A stretch of 64,000 bases of DNA from Polynucleobacter sp. AP-Nino-20-G2 (GCF_018688235.1 NZ_CP061313.1:727130-791129); one strand, 5' to 3'; shown: positions 41,153-52,040, counted from the stretch's first letter. Notes: generated by a model not told the origin, from the sequence alone. Made by a program: numbers and translations.

Positions 41153-41182
41153 CCCCAGCACATTGCTGGGGTTTTTGTTTTT
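41153..41182 (+). terminator. leuA attenuator terminator
   Basis: CCCCAGCA (41153-41160) and TGCTGGGG (41164-41171) with loop CAT form a strong stem followed by TTTTTGTTTTT. The left arm (GCCCCAGC, 41152-41159) can also pair with GCTTGGGGC at 41091-41099 in the last leader codons, with one bulged T. That gives an antiterminator if the ribosome stalls upstream. Confidence 0.85.
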
Positions 41183-41252
41183 AGAGATGGGTCATTAGTA
41201 AATATAGATAAGTAGCAAACATAATTAAGCAATATTGAATCGGAGAGTAGTG

Positions 41253-42800
41253 ATGAGCGACAAAGTAATCATTTTTGACACCACCTTGCGTGATGGCGAG
41301 CAATCGCCTGGCGCTTCTATGACTAAGGACGAGAAGGTTCGTATTGCTCGTCAGTTAGAGCGTCTCAAGGTTGATGTGATCGAGGCTGGATTTGCTGCTA
41401 GCTCTGAGGGAGACTTTCAGGCGATTTCTGCTGTGGCTGCGGCAGTGAAAGACTCTATCGTTTGCTCGCTCGCTCGCGCTAACGATAAAGACATTACTCG
41501 CGCTGCTGATGCTTTGAAGGCTGCGAATGCAAAACGGATTCATGCGTTTTTGGCAACTAGCCCATTGCATATGGCAGTGAAGTTGCGCATGTCTCCTGAA
41601 GAGGTTTTAGAGCAAGCGAAGCGCTCCATTCGTTTTGCCAGAAACTTGGCTGAAGATATTGAGTTCTCTGCGGAGGATGGCTACCGCTCTGAAATGGATT
41701 TCTTGTGCAGGGTGGTAGAGGCGGTGATTAATGAAGGTGCCTCAACGATCAATATCCCTGATACGGTTGGCTATGCCACACCAGAATTGTATGGTGAGTT
41801 CATTAAAACTTTGCGGACGCGTGTGCCAAATTCCGATAAGGCGGTTTGGTCAGTCCATTGTCACAATGACTTGGGCATGGCTGTAGCCAACTCATTGGCT
41901 GGCGTAAAGATTGGTGGCGCTCGTCAAATCGAATGCACTATTAATGGCTTGGGTGAGCGCGCTGGTAATACCGCCCTGGAAGAGATTGTGATGGCTTTGC
42001 GTACTCGCAAAGATTACTTTGATATGGTGTGCGGCATCGATGCTACCCAGATCGTTCCAGCCTCTAAATTGGTGTCACAAATTACCGGTTTTGTTGTTCA
42101 GCCAAACAAAGCGGTAGTAGGTGCAAATGCTTTTGCGCATACCTCTGGCATTCATCAAGATGGTATCTTGAAGAATCGCGATACCTATGAAATCATGCGC
42201 GCAGAAGATGTGGGCTGGTCAGCTAACAAGATCGTATTGGGCAAGTTATCTGGCCGCAATGCGTTCAAGCAACGCTTGCAGGAATTGGGTATCGCCATCG
42301 AAGCTGAAGCGGATTTGAATGAAGCCTTTGTGCGATTTAAGGCATTGGCTGATCAAAAGGCAGAAATTTTTGATGAAGACATTATTGCCATCATGTCTGA
42401 TTCAGCGGCCGCTGAAGCCGGTGAGTTTTATAAATTTATCTCCTTAAGTCAGCACTCTGAAACGGGTGAGCGTCCAAAATCTAAAGTCACTTTCCGCGTA
42501 GGCGATAAAGAGGCAAGTGCCGAGGCCGAGGGTAATGGACCGGTTGATGCAAGCTTGAATGCGATTGAGGAAATCGTGAAGAGTGGGGCGGAGCAGTTGC
42601 TTTACTCCGTAAATGCGATTACCTCAGGCACGCAGTCTCAGGGTGAGGTGACAGTGCGATTGTCTAAGGGTGGACGCATTGTGAATGGGGTGGGAACAGA
42701 CCCAGACATCATTGCCGCTTCAGCTAAAGCGTATCTATCCGCATTGAATAAATTGCATGACCCTAGCCAAGTTAAGCTCAATGCGCAGATGACTCCCTGA
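41253..42800 (+). CDS. leuA: 2-isopropylmalate synthase
   Basis: This 515-residue enzyme does the first committed step to leucine. The N-terminal TIM barrel starts [18 protein letters not shown], with [14 protein letters not shown] (metal-binding histidines) and [19 protein letters not shown]; the C-terminal LeuA allosteric domain (about 390-510) gives leucine feedback. ATG 41253 follows GGAGAG at 41242-41247; the frame opens earlier at a TTG (41235) without a better site. Regulation by the upstream attenuator is predicted. A hairpin at 42810-42830 separates it from the convergent SYLF gene. Confidence 0.96.
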   Translation: MSDKVIIFDTTLRDGEQSPGASMTKDEKVRIARQLERLKVDVIEAGFAASSEGDFQAISAVAAAVKDSIVCSLARANDKDITRAADALKAANAKRIHAFLATSPLHMAVKLRMSPEEVLEQAKRSIRFARNLAEDIEFSAEDGYRSEMDFLCRVVEAVINEGASTINIPDTVGYATPELYGEFIKTLRTRVPNSDKAVWSVHCHNDLGMAVANSLAGVKIGGARQIECTINGLGERAGNTALEEIVMALRTRKDYFDMVCGIDATQIVPASKLVSQITGFVVQPNKAVVGANAFAHTSGIHQDGILKNRDTYEIMRAEDVGWSANKIVLGKLSGRNAFKQRLQELGIAIEAEADLNEAFVRFKALADQKAEIFDEDIIAIMSDSAAAEAGEFYKFISLSQHSETGERPKSKVTFRVGDKEASAEAEGNGPVDASLNAIEEIVKSGAEQLLYSVNAITSGTQSQGEVTVRLSKGGRIVNGVGTDPDIIAASAKAYLSALNKLHDPSQVKLNAQMTP

Positions 42801-42809
42801 GGTTTGCTT

Positions 42810-42830
42810 GGGGTCATCTGAGGTGACCCC
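42810..42830. terminator. Hairpin between convergent leuA and SYLF genes
   Basis: GGGGTCA (42810-42816) and TGACCCC (42824-42830) form a 7-bp stem with 7-nt loop. There is no T-run on either strand, so intrinsic termination is doubtful. Confidence 0.4.
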
Positions 42831-42831
42831 A

Positions 42832-43434
42832 TTACTTATTGAGGTCGGTATTTTTGTAGTACTTGGTGCCCTTGCCGGTGATTTCTGCTGCAAGGCCTGA
42901 GTCTGTCAGTTGATACATTAATACGCCAGGGGCAACTGCCACTGCGTCTTGGTAAGCATCCCCATTATTTTCATACTTGGCTGCTGCAGTGACCTGGCCG
43001 CCAAAGGTCCACCCGGAGTTTACGAAGTCATTTAAAGCAGCTTTTGTCTGAAATACGAAGATGTTTTGGAAGGACTTGATGCCCATACCGAGTCCAGCCT
43101 GGACTTCTGCCATATTCATATAAACGGGCTTAGTACCATCCTTTTGAATGACAACGCCGCTACCCGTGCCTCCGCCAGCAATCAAAATCTTCATCCCAAA
43201 GTTACTAAAAGTGGCATAGCCAACAGACTTTTCAATGAGATCCTTGGCTTTGGGCTGGACAACATACAGTTGCTTGAGGATTTCATCATTCTTCTTGAGG
43301 ATGTCCTGGCGTTGCTGAGTAAGCGTCTTTTGTGGGCCAAAAGGGTTCGAAAATTGAGCAAAAGCAGTACTTTGTAGGCTAAAAACGCCTAAAACGAGGG
43401 CAAATAGGGTGGGGGCAATGTGATGAATTTTCAT
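42832..43434 (-). CDS. SYLF (YSC84/DUF500) domain lipid-binding exported protein
   Basis: This 200-residue protein has a signal peptide (LFALVLGVFSLQSTAFA, about 11-27). The SYLF core follows with VGYATFSNFGMKILIAGGGTG, VYMNMAEVQAGLGMGIKSFQ and VFVFQTKAALNDFVNSGW, all well-kept family blocks. SYLF proteins bind lipids or membranes; the bacterial periplasmic members are uncharacterised. It is a single gene convergent with leuA. Confidence 0.9.
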   Translation of the reverse strand: MKIHHIAPTLFALVLGVFSLQSTAFAQFSNPFGPQKTLTQQRQDILKKNDEILKQLYVVQPKAKDLIEKSVGYATFSNFGMKILIAGGGTGSGVVIQKDGTKPVYMNMAEVQAGLGMGIKSFQNIFVFQTKAALNDFVNSGWTFGGQVTAAAKYENNGDAYQDAVAVAPGVLMYQLTDSGLAAEITGKGTKYYKNTDLNK

Positions 43435-43645
43435 AACTTATTGATTTTATTAAATAATTTTATTCTGGATACTGAGTGGCTCCCTAGAGAATAGCAAGTT
43501 CTGGGCTGGGCAACCCAATTTTTGACCTGTCTCTGCTACAATTCGAGGGCTTTGATTTTTAAAGCTTTTTTGTTTTTATTTGATTAATAAGTGCACGACA
43601 CAGATTGGGTGAAAGCTCAGGTGTTCGCAAGTAAGGAGTATGAAA

Positions 43646-43915
43646 ATGGCAGTTGCTGATATTAAAACGGCGGAAATCGTCAAAGAAAACGCGCGCAGCG
43701 CAAACGATACGGGTAGCCCTGAAGTTCAAGTTTCATTGCTAACAGCCCGCATCAATGAATTAACCCCCCATTTCAAAGCTAACGCTAAAGATCATCACAG
43801 CCGTCGTGGTTTGTTGAAGATGGTTTCACGCCGCCGCCGCCTCTTGGATTACCTCAAGGGCAAGGATTTGGGTCGCTATCGCGCATTGATCGAGAAATTA
43901 GGTCTCCGTAAGTAA
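43646..43915 (+). CDS. rpsO: 30S ribosomal protein S15
   Basis: This 89-residue protein is exactly the family length. It includes [20 protein letters not shown] and [20 protein letters not shown], the rRNA-binding core. ATG 43646 is chosen over 43640 because AAGGAG (43633-43638) is then 7 bases upstream. It precedes pnp as in most proteobacteria, with a terminator-like structure between them. Confidence 0.97.
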   Translation: MAVADIKTAEIVKENARSANDTGSPEVQVSLLTARINELTPHFKANAKDHHSRRGLLKMVSRRRRLLDYLKGKDLGRYRALIEKLGLRK

Positions 43916-43932
43916 TTCTTTATCGGTATGCA

Positions 43933-43995
43933 ATGCCATCTTTCTTAGGGTTGTTTCTTAACAGAATCAGTCTTAAGTAGATGGCATGTTTTTTG
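43933..43995 (+). terminator. rpsO terminator-like hairpin in the rpsO-pnp gap
   Basis: ATGCCATCT (43933-43941) and AGATGGCAT (43979-43987) form a 9-bp stem around a 37-nt loop, followed by GTTTTTTG. It would partly terminate transcription after rpsO or offer a processing site. Further inverted repeats lie at 44035-44160 before pnp. Confidence 0.6.
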
Positions 43996-44186
43996 AGCGC
44001 TTCAAGATTATTTGAGTAGGGGATCGTGTCATTCCAATGAGTTTCTGGGTTGATGAATCCAGTGCCTCCCTGGAATGGCATCCCTTGTGATCTTCAAACG
44101 CTCCAGTGTTGTCGTGACACTGCTTTATCCCACGACAAGCGTGCAACCCATGTGGGTTTTACGTGAACAATTTGGAGAAGATCAGA

Positions 44187-46355
44187 ATGACTATGTTTAA
44201 AAAAGCAGTAAAAACGTTTCAATGGGGCAATCATCAGGTAACTATGGAAACAGGCGAGATCGCTCGTCAAGCTGGTGGTGCCGTCATCGTCAACGTCGAT
44301 GACACAGTAGTAATGGGTACAGTAGTTGCTTCTAAATCAGCAAAGCCTGGCCAATCATTTTTTCCATTGACAGTTGATTACTTAGAAAAAACTTACGCTG
44401 CAGGAAAAATTCCTGGTGGTTTCTTCCGTCGCGAAGGCCGTCCATCTGAAGGTGAGACATTGATCTCCCGTTTGATCGATCGCCCATTGCGTCCATTGTT
44501 CCCAGAAGGTTTCTTGAACGAAGTTCAGGTAGTGGTTCATGTGTTGTCTATCAACCCAGATGTTCCTTCTGATATTCCTGCTTTAATCGCTGCCTCTGCG
44601 GCATTGGCTGTTTCAGGCATTCCATTTGCTGGTCCAGTTGGCGCGGCGCGTGTTGGTTACGCTAACGGTCAATACTTGTTGAACCCAACTCGTACTGAGC
44701 AAGCTACTAGCGAGATGGATTTGATTGTTGCTGGTACGCAAGCTGCGGTATTGATGGTTGAATCTGAGGCCAATCAATTATCTGAAGAAGTGATGTTGGG
44801 CGCGGTTGTATATGGCCATGACCAAATGCAAACTGCCATCAATGCAATCAATGAATTGGTAGCTGAGGCTGGTAAGCCGGAGTGGGATTGGACTGCCGCT
44901 CCTAAAGATGAGCCATTCATTGCCAAAGTTACTGCATTGGCTGAAGGCCCACTGCGTGAGGCATATCAGATTCGTCAAAAAGGCGCGCGTTCAGACAAGC
45001 TCAAAGAGATCTCCAAAGAAGTATTGGCTAAGTTGGCTGAAGAGGGTGATGTTGATGCGGTTGCTGTGAGCGACATCATGTTTGAAATCGAAGCCAAGAT
45101 TGTGCGTAGCCAGATTTTGAATGGTGAGCCGCGTATTGATGGTCGCGATACACGCACTGTTCGTCCAATTGAAATTCGTAATGGAGTATTGCCACGTACA
45201 CACGGTTCAGCATTGTTTACTCGTGGTGAAACACAAGCTCTCGTAGTTGCTACCTTAGGTACAGCGCGTGACGAGCAGATCATTGACGCGCTCGAAGGTG
45301 AGTACCGTGATCGCTTCATGTTCCACTACAACATGCCTCCGTTCGCTACTGGCGAAACAGGTCGCGTAGGTAGCCCTAAGCGTCGTGAGATTGGCCACGG
45401 CCGTTTGGCTAAGCGCGCTTTGATTCCAGTATTGCCAAGTGCAGAAGATTTTGCATACAGCATTCGTGTGGTTTCAGAAATCACCGAGTCCAATGGTTCT
45501 TCATCCATGGCTTCTGTTTGCGGCGGCTGTTTAGCAATGATGGACGCTGGTGTTCCAGTGAAAGCGCACGTTGCTGGTGTAGCAATGGGCTTGATTTTGG
45601 ATGGCAACCGTTTCGCCGTGTTGACCGATATCTTGGGTGATGAAGATCACTTGGGCGATATGGACTTCAAGGTGGCGGGTACCGCTAACGGTATTACTGC
45701 TTTGCAGATGGATATCAAAGTTCAAGGTATTACTAAAGAAATTATGCAAGTTGCTTTGGCTCAAGCTAAAGAAGGTCGCTTGCACATTTTGAGCAAGATG
45801 CAAGAAGCGATGGGTTCAGTTCGCACTGAGTTATCTGCTCATGCTCCACGCATGGTTTCTTTCAAGATTCATCCAGACAAGATTCGTGAAGTGATCGGTA
45901 AGGGCGGCGCAACTATTCAAGCCTTGACCAAAGAAACTGGTTGCAGCATCGATATCAAAGATGACGGTACTGTAACGATTGCTTCTACTTCTGCTGAGGG
46001 TATGGCTGAAGCAAAAGCGCGCATCGAAGGCATTACTGCTGAAGCTGAAGTAGGCAAGATCTACGAAGGCCCAGTTGTGAAGTTGCTCGAGTTCGGTGCT
46101 TTGGTAAATATTCTTCCAGGTAAAGACGGACTCTTACATATCTCTGAAATCTCTAATGAGCGTGTCAAAGAAGTGAAAGATTATTTGGCCGAAGGCCAGG
46201 TAGTTCGCGTGAAATTGTTAGCTGCTGATGAGCGTGGTCGTTTGCGTTTATCTCTTAAGGCTGCAATGGCGGATGAGGGCGGCACGATTGCTCCTCTAGC
46301 CGGTGCTGCTGAGGCGACTGCTGAAGCGGCTCCTGCATCTGGCGAAACTGCTTAA
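44187..46355 (+). CDS. pnp: Polyribonucleotide nucleotidyltransferase (PNPase)
   Basis: This 722-residue exoribonuclease has two RNase PH domains (the second with [20 protein letters not shown] and [14 protein letters not shown]), then a KH domain ([13 protein letters not shown], about 575-590) and an S1 domain ([20 protein letters not shown]). It degrades mRNA phosphorolytically and works with degradosome partners. ATG 44187 is preferred (GGAGAAG at 44172-44178); 44193 is also possible. The 5' region holds several hairpins that could be RNase III targets, as in known pnp autoregulation. Confidence 0.97.
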   Translation: MTMFKKAVKTFQWGNHQVTMETGEIARQAGGAVIVNVDDTVVMGTVVASKSAKPGQSFFPLTVDYLEKTYAAGKIPGGFFRREGRPSEGETLISRLIDRPLRPLFPEGFLNEVQVVVHVLSINPDVPSDIPALIAASAALAVSGIPFAGPVGAARVGYANGQYLLNPTRTEQATSEMDLIVAGTQAAVLMVESEANQLSEEVMLGAVVYGHDQMQTAINAINELVAEAGKPEWDWTAAPKDEPFIAKVTALAEGPLREAYQIRQKGARSDKLKEISKEVLAKLAEEGDVDAVAVSDIMFEIEAKIVRSQILNGEPRIDGRDTRTVRPIEIRNGVLPRTHGSALFTRGETQALVVATLGTARDEQIIDALEGEYRDRFMFHYNMPPFATGETGRVGSPKRREIGHGRLAKRALIPVLPSAEDFAYSIRVVSEITESNGSSSMASVCGGCLAMMDAGVPVKAHVAGVAMGLILDGNRFAVLTDILGDEDHLGDMDFKVAGTANGITALQMDIKVQGITKEIMQVALAQAKEGRLHILSKMQEAMGSVRTELSAHAPRMVSFKIHPDKIREVIGKGGATIQALTKETGCSIDIKDDGTVTIASTSAEGMAEAKARIEGITAEAEVGKIYEGPVVKLLEFGALVNILPGKDGLLHISEISNERVKEVKDYLAEGQVVRVKLLAADERGRLRLSLKAAMADEGGTIAPLAGAAEATAEAAPASGETA

Positions 46356-46380
46356 GTCAATTGAGCGAGCGGGAGTTCAT

Positions 46381-47379
46381 ATGCGCGTAATGGAAATCAA
46401 AGAATTTGGTGCCCCAGAAATGCTGGTGGTTGCCACTCGTCCTGATCCAGTGGCTCCTGTCGCTGGAACGGGCGAAGTTTTGATCAAGGTAATTGCCGCT
46501 GGGATTAATCGCCCAGACGTTTTACAGCGTAAAGGCCATTACCCCGTTCCTGCTGGTGCATCTGATATCCCCGGTCTTGAAGTTGCTGGTGAAATCGTGG
46601 GCGGTGATTTAGCTCATGCTGACAATATGTTTGGCTTGAAGATTGGCGATAAGGTTTGTGCATTGGTGCAGGGTGGTGGTTACGCGGAATTGTGTACTGC
46701 GCCGATTGCCCAGTGCTTGCCTTACCCCAAGGGATTCACTGATCAAGAAGCCGCTGCATTGCCTGAAACTTTTTACACCGTGTGGAGCAATGTCTTCATG
46801 CGCGGTCAATTGTCTGAAGGCGAAACTTTGTTGGTGCAGGGCGGCTCAAGTGGCATTGGCGTTACCGCCATTTTGATTGCTAAGGCTTTGGGTCACAAAG
46901 TATTTGTGACTGCCGGCACTGATGAGAAGTGCGCTGCTTGTATGGCATTGGGCGCTGACTTGGCTATCAACTACAAGACACAAGACTTTGTGGAAGAGGT
47001 GAAGAAGGCTACTGATGGCAAGGGTGTTAATGTCATTCTTGATATGGTCACAGGCGCTTATGTTCAAAAAGAAATTGATTGCCTGGCTGATGATGGTCGC
47101 ATTGTGATTATTGCTATCCAAGGCGGATCAAAAGCGGAAGTTAGTACCAATCAAATTTTGCGTCGTCGCTTGACTATTACAGGCTCGACTTTACGTCCAC
47201 GCCCCGTGTCATTTAAGAAGCAAATTACGCAACAGCTGCATGCGCATATCTGGCCATTGCTTGATACTGGCAAATTAAAGCCGGTGATTTACAAGACGTT
47301 TTCTTTGGACCAGGCTGCGGATGCCCATCGCTTGATGGAATCTTCTGAGCATGTAGGCAAGATTGTTTTAACTGTTTAA
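46381..47379 (+). CDS. NAD(P)H quinone oxidoreductase, zeta-crystallin/PIG3-type
   Basis: This 332-residue medium-chain dehydrogenase lacks zinc ligands. Visible marks are GINRPDVLQRKGHYPVP near the N-terminus, AAALPETFYTVWSNVF, and the nucleotide motif VQGGSSGIGVTAILIAKALG (about 145-165). The PIG3-type start MRVMEIKEFG is used (ATG 46381). It probably reduces quinones by one- or two-electron transfer. It follows pnp by 25 bp and precedes tpiA. Confidence 0.9.
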   Translation: MRVMEIKEFGAPEMLVVATRPDPVAPVAGTGEVLIKVIAAGINRPDVLQRKGHYPVPAGASDIPGLEVAGEIVGGDLAHADNMFGLKIGDKVCALVQGGGYAELCTAPIAQCLPYPKGFTDQEAAALPETFYTVWSNVFMRGQLSEGETLLVQGGSSGIGVTAILIAKALGHKVFVTAGTDEKCAACMALGADLAINYKTQDFVEEVKKATDGKGVNVILDMVTGAYVQKEIDCLADDGRIVIIAIQGGSKAEVSTNQILRRRLTITGSTLRPRPVSFKKQITQQLHAHIWPLLDTGKLKPVIYKTFSLDQAADAHRLMESSEHVGKIVLTV

Positions 47380-47401
47380 GCATTAGGCAATCTCAATAGT
47401 T

Positions 47402-48160
47402 ATGCGTCCTCTCACTGTTATTGGCAACTGGAAAATGAACGGCAGTCTTGCATTTAATGCGGACTGGGTGAAGACCGTTTGCCGTGGCATGGAGCAGGGA
47501 ATGCCTGCTGGTCGTAGATATGCTGTCTGTGTTCCAGCGCCCTATTTGGCGCAGTGCGGCGAACTGATTCGAGATTGTTCTTTGGCTTTTCTCACTTTGG
47601 GTGCGCAAGATGCATCAGCTTTTGCTGCTGGGGCTTATACCGGCGAGGTTGCTGCTTCTATGCTCAAAGAGTTGGGTTGCACCTACGTTATCGTGGGTCA
47701 CTCTGAGCGTCGCCAATATCACCAAGAAGCGGATGAGCAGGTTGCAGAAAAAGCGCTTCAGGTTCTGGATAGCGGGATGACTCCGGTTATTTGTGTTGGC
47801 GAGTCAGCTGATGAGCGTAATTCTGGTCGTGAGGTTGAGGTAGTCAGAGCTCAGATTTCAAGGCAGGTCGCCGTTTTGCAGGACCGCTTGGCGGATTGCT
47901 TGATCGCGTACGAGCCTGTTTGGGCTATTGGCACAGGTAAAGTCGCTAGCGCCCATGTTGCTCAAGATATGCATCGCGCTATTCGCCTTCAGCTGGCTGA
48001 ATTTAACGAAGATGTAGCTTCCCATGTGGGGATTTTGTATGGCGGCAGTGTCAAGCCTGATAATGCCGTTGAACTGTTTGCAATGCCGGATATTGATGGT
48101 GGATTGATTGGGGGTGCTTCTTTGAATCCCCAGGATTTTTTAGCCATTTGTCAGGCCTAG
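47402..48160 (+). CDS. tpiA: Triose-phosphate isomerase
   Basis: This 252-residue TIM barrel has GNWKMNGS (Asn/Lys at 8-13), VIVGHSERRQYHQE with the catalytic His (about 98), AYEPVWAIGTGKVAS with the catalytic Glu (about 170), and YGGSVKPDNA. It interconverts dihydroxyacetone phosphate and glyceraldehyde 3-phosphate. It is followed 22 bp later by secG, as in many betaproteobacteria. Confidence 0.96.
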   Translation: MRPLTVIGNWKMNGSLAFNADWVKTVCRGMEQGMPAGRRYAVCVPAPYLAQCGELIRDCSLAFLTLGAQDASAFAAGAYTGEVAASMLKELGCTYVIVGHSERRQYHQEADEQVAEKALQVLDSGMTPVICVGESADERNSGREVEVVRAQISRQVAVLQDRLADCLIAYEPVWAIGTGKVASAHVAQDMHRAIRLQLAEFNEDVASHVGILYGGSVKPDNAVELFAMPDIDGGLIGGASLNPQDFLAICQA

Positions 48161-48182
48161 ATTTTTTATTTGGAGATAAGCC

Positions 48183-48527
48183 ATGGAATGGTTTAAGACT
48201 TTATTGATCGTTTTGCAGGTAATTTCAGCTGTGGCTGTGATCCTGTTGGTATTGCTTCAGCAGGGTAAGGGTGCTGATATGGGGGCTGCTTTTGGCTCAG
48301 GTTCGTCTGGCAGTCTTTTTGGTGCTAGTGGTTCTGCCAATTTCCTGTCTCACGCAACTGCTATTTTTGCAGCCGTCTTCTTTATTTGCACTCTAGGCAT
48401 TACCTGGATTGGTAATAAGAAAGAAGTCAGCCCAGGCGTTCTGTCAGGGACTGTTGCTCCGGTGGTTGCTCCAGCTGCTGCGCCAGCGACACCACAGGAC
48501 CCAACAAAGCCGGCTGTTCCAAAGTAA
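48183..48527 (+). CDS. secG: Preprotein translocase subunit SecG
   Basis: This 114-residue protein has two membrane helices (about 6-26 and 54-75) with the conserved LLQQGKGADMGAAFG loop between them, and an Ala/Pro/Val-rich tail. It assists SecYE in protein export. It is followed by tRNA-Leu and the nuo operon, a recurring order in Burkholderiales. Confidence 0.95.
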   Translation: MEWFKTLLIVLQVISAVAVILLVLLQQGKGADMGAAFGSGSSGSLFGASGSANFLSHATAIFAAVFFICTLGITWIGNKKEVSPGVLSGTVAPVVAPAAAPATPQDPTKPAVPK

Positions 48528-48609
48528 AAAGCGTTTTAGAGTATTCCTACCGCTAATTTTGGGGTAGTTGAGTGGTGCAATGCAGTAGAATTGACAAGTT
48601 TTACAAGAT

Positions 48610-48694
48610 GCCGACGTGGTGAAATTGGTAGACACGCTATCTTGAGGGGGTAGTGGCTTAGGCTGTGCGAGTTCGAGTCTCGCCGTCGGCACCA
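48610..48694 (+). tRNA. tRNA-Leu (anticodon GAG)
   Basis: The 85-nt gene has acceptor arms GCCGACG/CGTCGGC, anticodon stem CTATC/GGTAG with loop TTGAGGG giving GAG, a long class II variable arm, T-loop GTTCGAGTC and an encoded CCA. Confidence 0.97.
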
Positions 48695-48802
48695 AATTGT
48701 AAAATTTGTAGTGGTTTATGCTGTAAATCAAGGTTTTATGTACTGGAATAATTGATAATTTATAGCTTCTAGGACTTACCAGACGAACGACTCAGGGCCA
48801 TT

Positions 48803-49162
48803 TTGAATCTCGCTAATTACTTTCCCGTTCTGCTTTTTATCCTCGTAGGTATTGGGGTTGGTTTAGTCCCCATGTTCCTCGGCAAAATTTTGGCCCCTTC
48901 GAAGCCAGATGCTGAAAAACTCTCTCCATATGAGTGCGGTTTTGAAGCTTTCGAAGATGCGCGTATGAAGTTCGATGTGCGCTACTACTTAATTGCCATT
49001 CTCTTTATCTTATTTGACTTAGAAACCGCATTCCTATTTCCTTGGGGTGTTGCTCTACGTGATATTGGCTGGCTCGGCTACGCCTCTATGGTGATTTTCT
49101 TATTGGAATTCATCGTGGGCTTTGTATATATCTGGAAAAAGGGCGCTCTCGACTGGGAGTGA
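48803..49162 (+). CDS. nuoA: NADH-quinone oxidoreductase subunit A
   Basis: This 119-residue membrane subunit has three helices with the conserved [20 protein letters not shown] loop (about 40-58) that approaches the quinone site. The start is TTG 48803; no ATG precedes the family start. It is the first gene of the 14-gene complex I operon, lying about 110 bp after tRNA-Leu. Its stop overlaps the start of the nuoB frame. Confidence 0.95.
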
Positions 49163-49167
49163 TCGAT

Positions 49168-49650
49168 ATGGCATTAGAAGGCGTTCTCAAAGAAGGATTT
49201 GTTACCACTACAGCTGACCAGTTGATTAACTGGACGCGTAATGGTTCTTTATGGCCAATGACTTTTGGTCTTGCTTGCTGTGCTGTGGAAATGATGCACG
49301 CAGGCGCTTCTCGTTATGACTTGGATCGCTTTGGCGTGGTTTTCCGCCCATCTCCTCGTCAATCAGACCTCATGATTGTTGCTGGCACTTTGTGCAACAA
49401 GATGGCGCCGGCACTGCGTAAGGTGTACGACCAAATGCCAGAGCCACGTTGGGTAATTTCTATGGGTTCATGCGCTAACGGCGGTGGTTACTACCATAAC
49501 TCCTATTCAGTAGTGCGCGGCTGTGACCGCATCGTGCCAGTAGATATTTATGTGCCTGGCTGTCCCCCAACTGCGGAAGCGTTGATCTACGGAATTATTC
49601 AGCTGCAATCCAAGATCGCTCGTACCAGCACGATTGCACGGAAGGCCTAA
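49168..49650 (+). CDS. nuoB: NADH-quinone oxidoreductase subunit B
   Basis: This 160-residue subunit carries cluster N2: the tandem cysteines in [11 protein letters not shown] (about 36-46), then [11 protein letters not shown] and [11 protein letters not shown]. It passes electrons to quinone. ATG 49168 ([11 protein letters not shown]) is the family start; the frame opens at GTG 49159 inside the nuoA stop. Confidence 0.96.
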
Positions 49651-49653
49651 GCA

Positions 49654-50253
49654 ATGTCAGATCGTTTAGTTCAGCTCGCGGCTAATTTAGAAAAAGTTTT
49701 AGGTAGGCGCGCTCAGTCCATTGAGGTTGCTTTAGGTGAAGTGACTGTTGTTGTTAATGCAGATACTTATTTTGAATCCGCCATGCTATTGCGTGACGAT
49801 CCATCATTGGCTTTTGAGCAGTTGATTGATTTGTGTGGTGTGGATTATCAGGACTTCCGTGAAGGGCAGTGGGGCGGTCAGCGTTTTGGCGTTGTGAGTC
49901 ATCTCTTGTCTATTGCGCACAACTGGCGTTTGCGTGTTCGCGTATTTGCGCCAGAAGATTCTTATCCTGTGGTTGCCTCATTGACGCCAGTTTGGGCTGC
50001 GGCTAACTGGTTTGAACGCGAAGCATTTGACCTCTATGGCATCTTGTTTGAGGGTCACGAAGATCTGCGCCGCATCCTGACGGACTATGGCTTCATTGGC
50101 CATCCATTCAGAAAAGATTTCCCAATCTCTGGCAACGTAGAGATGCGTTATGACCCAGAGTTAAAGCGCGTTGTATATCAGCCCGTCACGATTGAAGCGC
50201 GTGAAATTACGCCGCGTATTGTCCGCGAAGAGCAGTACGGAGGCCCGGTTTAA
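49654..50253 (+). CDS. nuoC: NADH-quinone oxidoreductase subunit C
   Basis: This 199-residue peripheral-arm subunit has the family block [20 protein letters not shown] and [17 protein letters not shown]. It is separate from nuoD here, unlike the NuoCD fusion of E. coli. It lies 3 bp after nuoB and 3 bp before nuoD. Confidence 0.96.
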   Translation: MSDRLVQLAANLEKVLGRRAQSIEVALGEVTVVVNADTYFESAMLLRDDPSLAFEQLIDLCGVDYQDFREGQWGGQRFGVVSHLLSIAHNWRLRVRVFAPEDSYPVVASLTPVWAAANWFEREAFDLYGILFEGHEDLRRILTDYGFIGHPFRKDFPISGNVEMRYDPELKRVVYQPVTIEAREITPRIVREEQYGGPV

Positions 50254-50256
50254 GTC

Positions 50257-51510
50257 ATGGCACAAATTAAGAACTACACCCTCAATTTTGGACCTCAACA
50301 TCCTGCGGCACACGGCGTATTACGTTTGGTGCTTGAGTTAGATGGTGAGGTTATTCAGCGCGCTGACCCACATATTGGTTTACTGCACCGTGCAACCGAG
50401 AAATTAGCAGAGACACGTACGTGGATTCAAAACGTTCCATACATGGATCGTTTGGACTATGTATCCATGATGTCCAATGAGCATGCTTACGTAATGGCGA
50501 TTGAGAAATTGCTGCAAGTGGATGTGCCATTGCGCGCGCAATATATTCGCGTGATGTTTGACGAGTTAACTCGTTTGCTCAATCACTTGTTGTGGATTGG
50601 TTGCCATGGTCTCGACGTTGGCGCTATGGCGGTATTCTTGTACGCCTTCCGTGATCGTGAAGATATTTTCGATATGTACGAAGCGGTTTCTGGTGCGCGT
50701 ATGCATGCTGCTTACTATCGTCCAGGCGGCGTCTATCGTGATTTGCCTACACAAATGGCGCAGTACTCTAAGTCGAAGATTCGCAGCGCCTCCGCCATTA
50801 AGCGTTTGAATGAAAACCGTAGCGGTACCTTGCTGGATTTTATTGAGCAGTTCTCTAATGGCTTTGATGCCAATGTGGACGAGTACTGCAATCTATTAAC
50901 TGATAATCGTATTTGGAAGCAGCGCTTAGTGGGTATCGGCGTTGTTTCTCCAGAGCGCGCTTTGCAGCTTGGCTTTACAGGCCCTATGCTGCGCGGTTCT
51001 GGTATTGAGTGGGATTTGCGCAAGAAGCAACCTTACGAAACTTACGACAAACTTGATTTTGATATTCCGGTCGGCGTCAACGGCGATTCTTATGATCGTT
51101 ATTTAGTTCGCATGGAAGAGATGCGTCAATCCAATCGCATCATCAAGCAGTGCGTAGCTTGGTTGAAGGCGAATGACGGTCCTGTCATGAGCGACAACCA
51201 TAAGGTATCCCCACCAAAGCGTGTGGATATGAAGACCAATATGGAAGAGTTGATTCACCACTTCAAACTCTTTACTGAGGGTATTCACGTTCCTGATGGT
51301 GAAGCATATTCAGCCGTCGAGCATCCAAAAGGCGAGTTTGGTATTTACCTGATTTCTGACGGAGCTAATAAGCCATACCGCATGAAGATTCGTGCGCCAG
51401 GATTTGTGCACTTGTCCGCAATGGATGAGATGTCACGCGGCCACATGTTGGCTGACGCTGTAACTATTATTGGTACCCAAGATATCGTGTTCGGAGAGAT
51501 TGACCGCTAA
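50257..51510 (+). CDS. nuoD: NADH-quinone oxidoreductase subunit D
   Basis: This 417-residue subunit forms the quinone pocket with NuoB. It starts [20 protein letters not shown], with [18 protein letters not shown] and the C-terminal DIVFGEIDR typical of the family. The histidine in GPQHPAAHG and the tyrosine in [14 protein letters not shown] correspond to known quinone-site residues. Its stop overlaps the first possible nuoE start. Confidence 0.96.
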   Translation: MAQIKNYTLNFGPQHPAAHGVLRLVLELDGEVIQRADPHIGLLHRATEKLAETRTWIQNVPYMDRLDYVSMMSNEHAYVMAIEKLLQVDVPLRAQYIRVMFDELTRLLNHLLWIGCHGLDVGAMAVFLYAFRDREDIFDMYEAVSGARMHAAYYRPGGVYRDLPTQMAQYSKSKIRSASAIKRLNENRSGTLLDFIEQFSNGFDANVDEYCNLLTDNRIWKQRLVGIGVVSPERALQLGFTGPMLRGSGIEWDLRKKQPYETYDKLDFDIPVGVNGDSYDRYLVRMEEMRQSNRIIKQCVAWLKANDGPVMSDNHKVSPPKRVDMKTNMEELIHHFKLFTEGIHVPDGEAYSAVEHPKGEFGIYLISDGANKPYRMKIRAPGFVHLSAMDEMSRGHMLADAVTIIGTQDIVFGEIDR

Positions 51511-52040
51511 TGCAGCGCGCCAAGGATGAATTCATGACAACAACGCTTCAACTATCTGACAAAACGCTCGCAGACATTGCGCGCAATGTCGCGAAATATC
51601 CCCCAGAACAAAAGCAGTCTGCTGTGATGGCCTCTCTCATTGCTGCGCAAACCGAAGTAGGTTGGGTTTCACCAGAGGTGATTGAGACCGTAGCGCAAAT
51701 CCTTGGCATGCCAACGATTGCCGTCGATGAAGTTGCTACTTTCTATAACATGTATGACACCAAGCCGATTGGTAAATACAAGTTGGTGATTTGTACGAAT
51801 TTACCTTGCCAATTAACGCATGGTGAGACTGCTGCGACCTATTTAAAAGAAACTTTAGGTATTGGTTACAACGAGACCACTCCTTGTGGCACTTTCACTC
51901 TCAAGGAGGGTGAGTGCATGGGGGCTTGTGGTGATTCACCTGTGATGCTCGTGAACAATAAGCGTATGTGCAGCTTTATGAGCAAAGAAAAGATTGATGC
52001 TCTATTAAATGAGCTCCGTGCAGAAGGGAAAGCAGCATGA
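51510..52040 (+). CDS. nuoE: NADH-quinone oxidoreductase subunit E
   Basis: This 176-residue [2Fe-2S] subunit (cluster N1a) has cysteines in CTNLPCQL and [10 protein letters not shown]. It pairs with NuoF at the NADH end. Translation may start at ATG 51510, coupled to the nuoD stop (TAATG), or at ATG 51534, which has AAGGA at 51521-51525. It overlaps nuoF by 4 bp. Confidence 0.94.
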   Translation: MQRAKDEFMTTTLQLSDKTLADIARNVAKYPPEQKQSAVMASLIAAQTEVGWVSPEVIETVAQILGMPTIAVDEVATFYNMYDTKPIGKYKLVICTNLPCQLTHGETAATYLKETLGIGYNETTPCGTFTLKEGECMGACGDSPVMLVNNKRMCSFMSKEKIDALLNELRAEGKAA

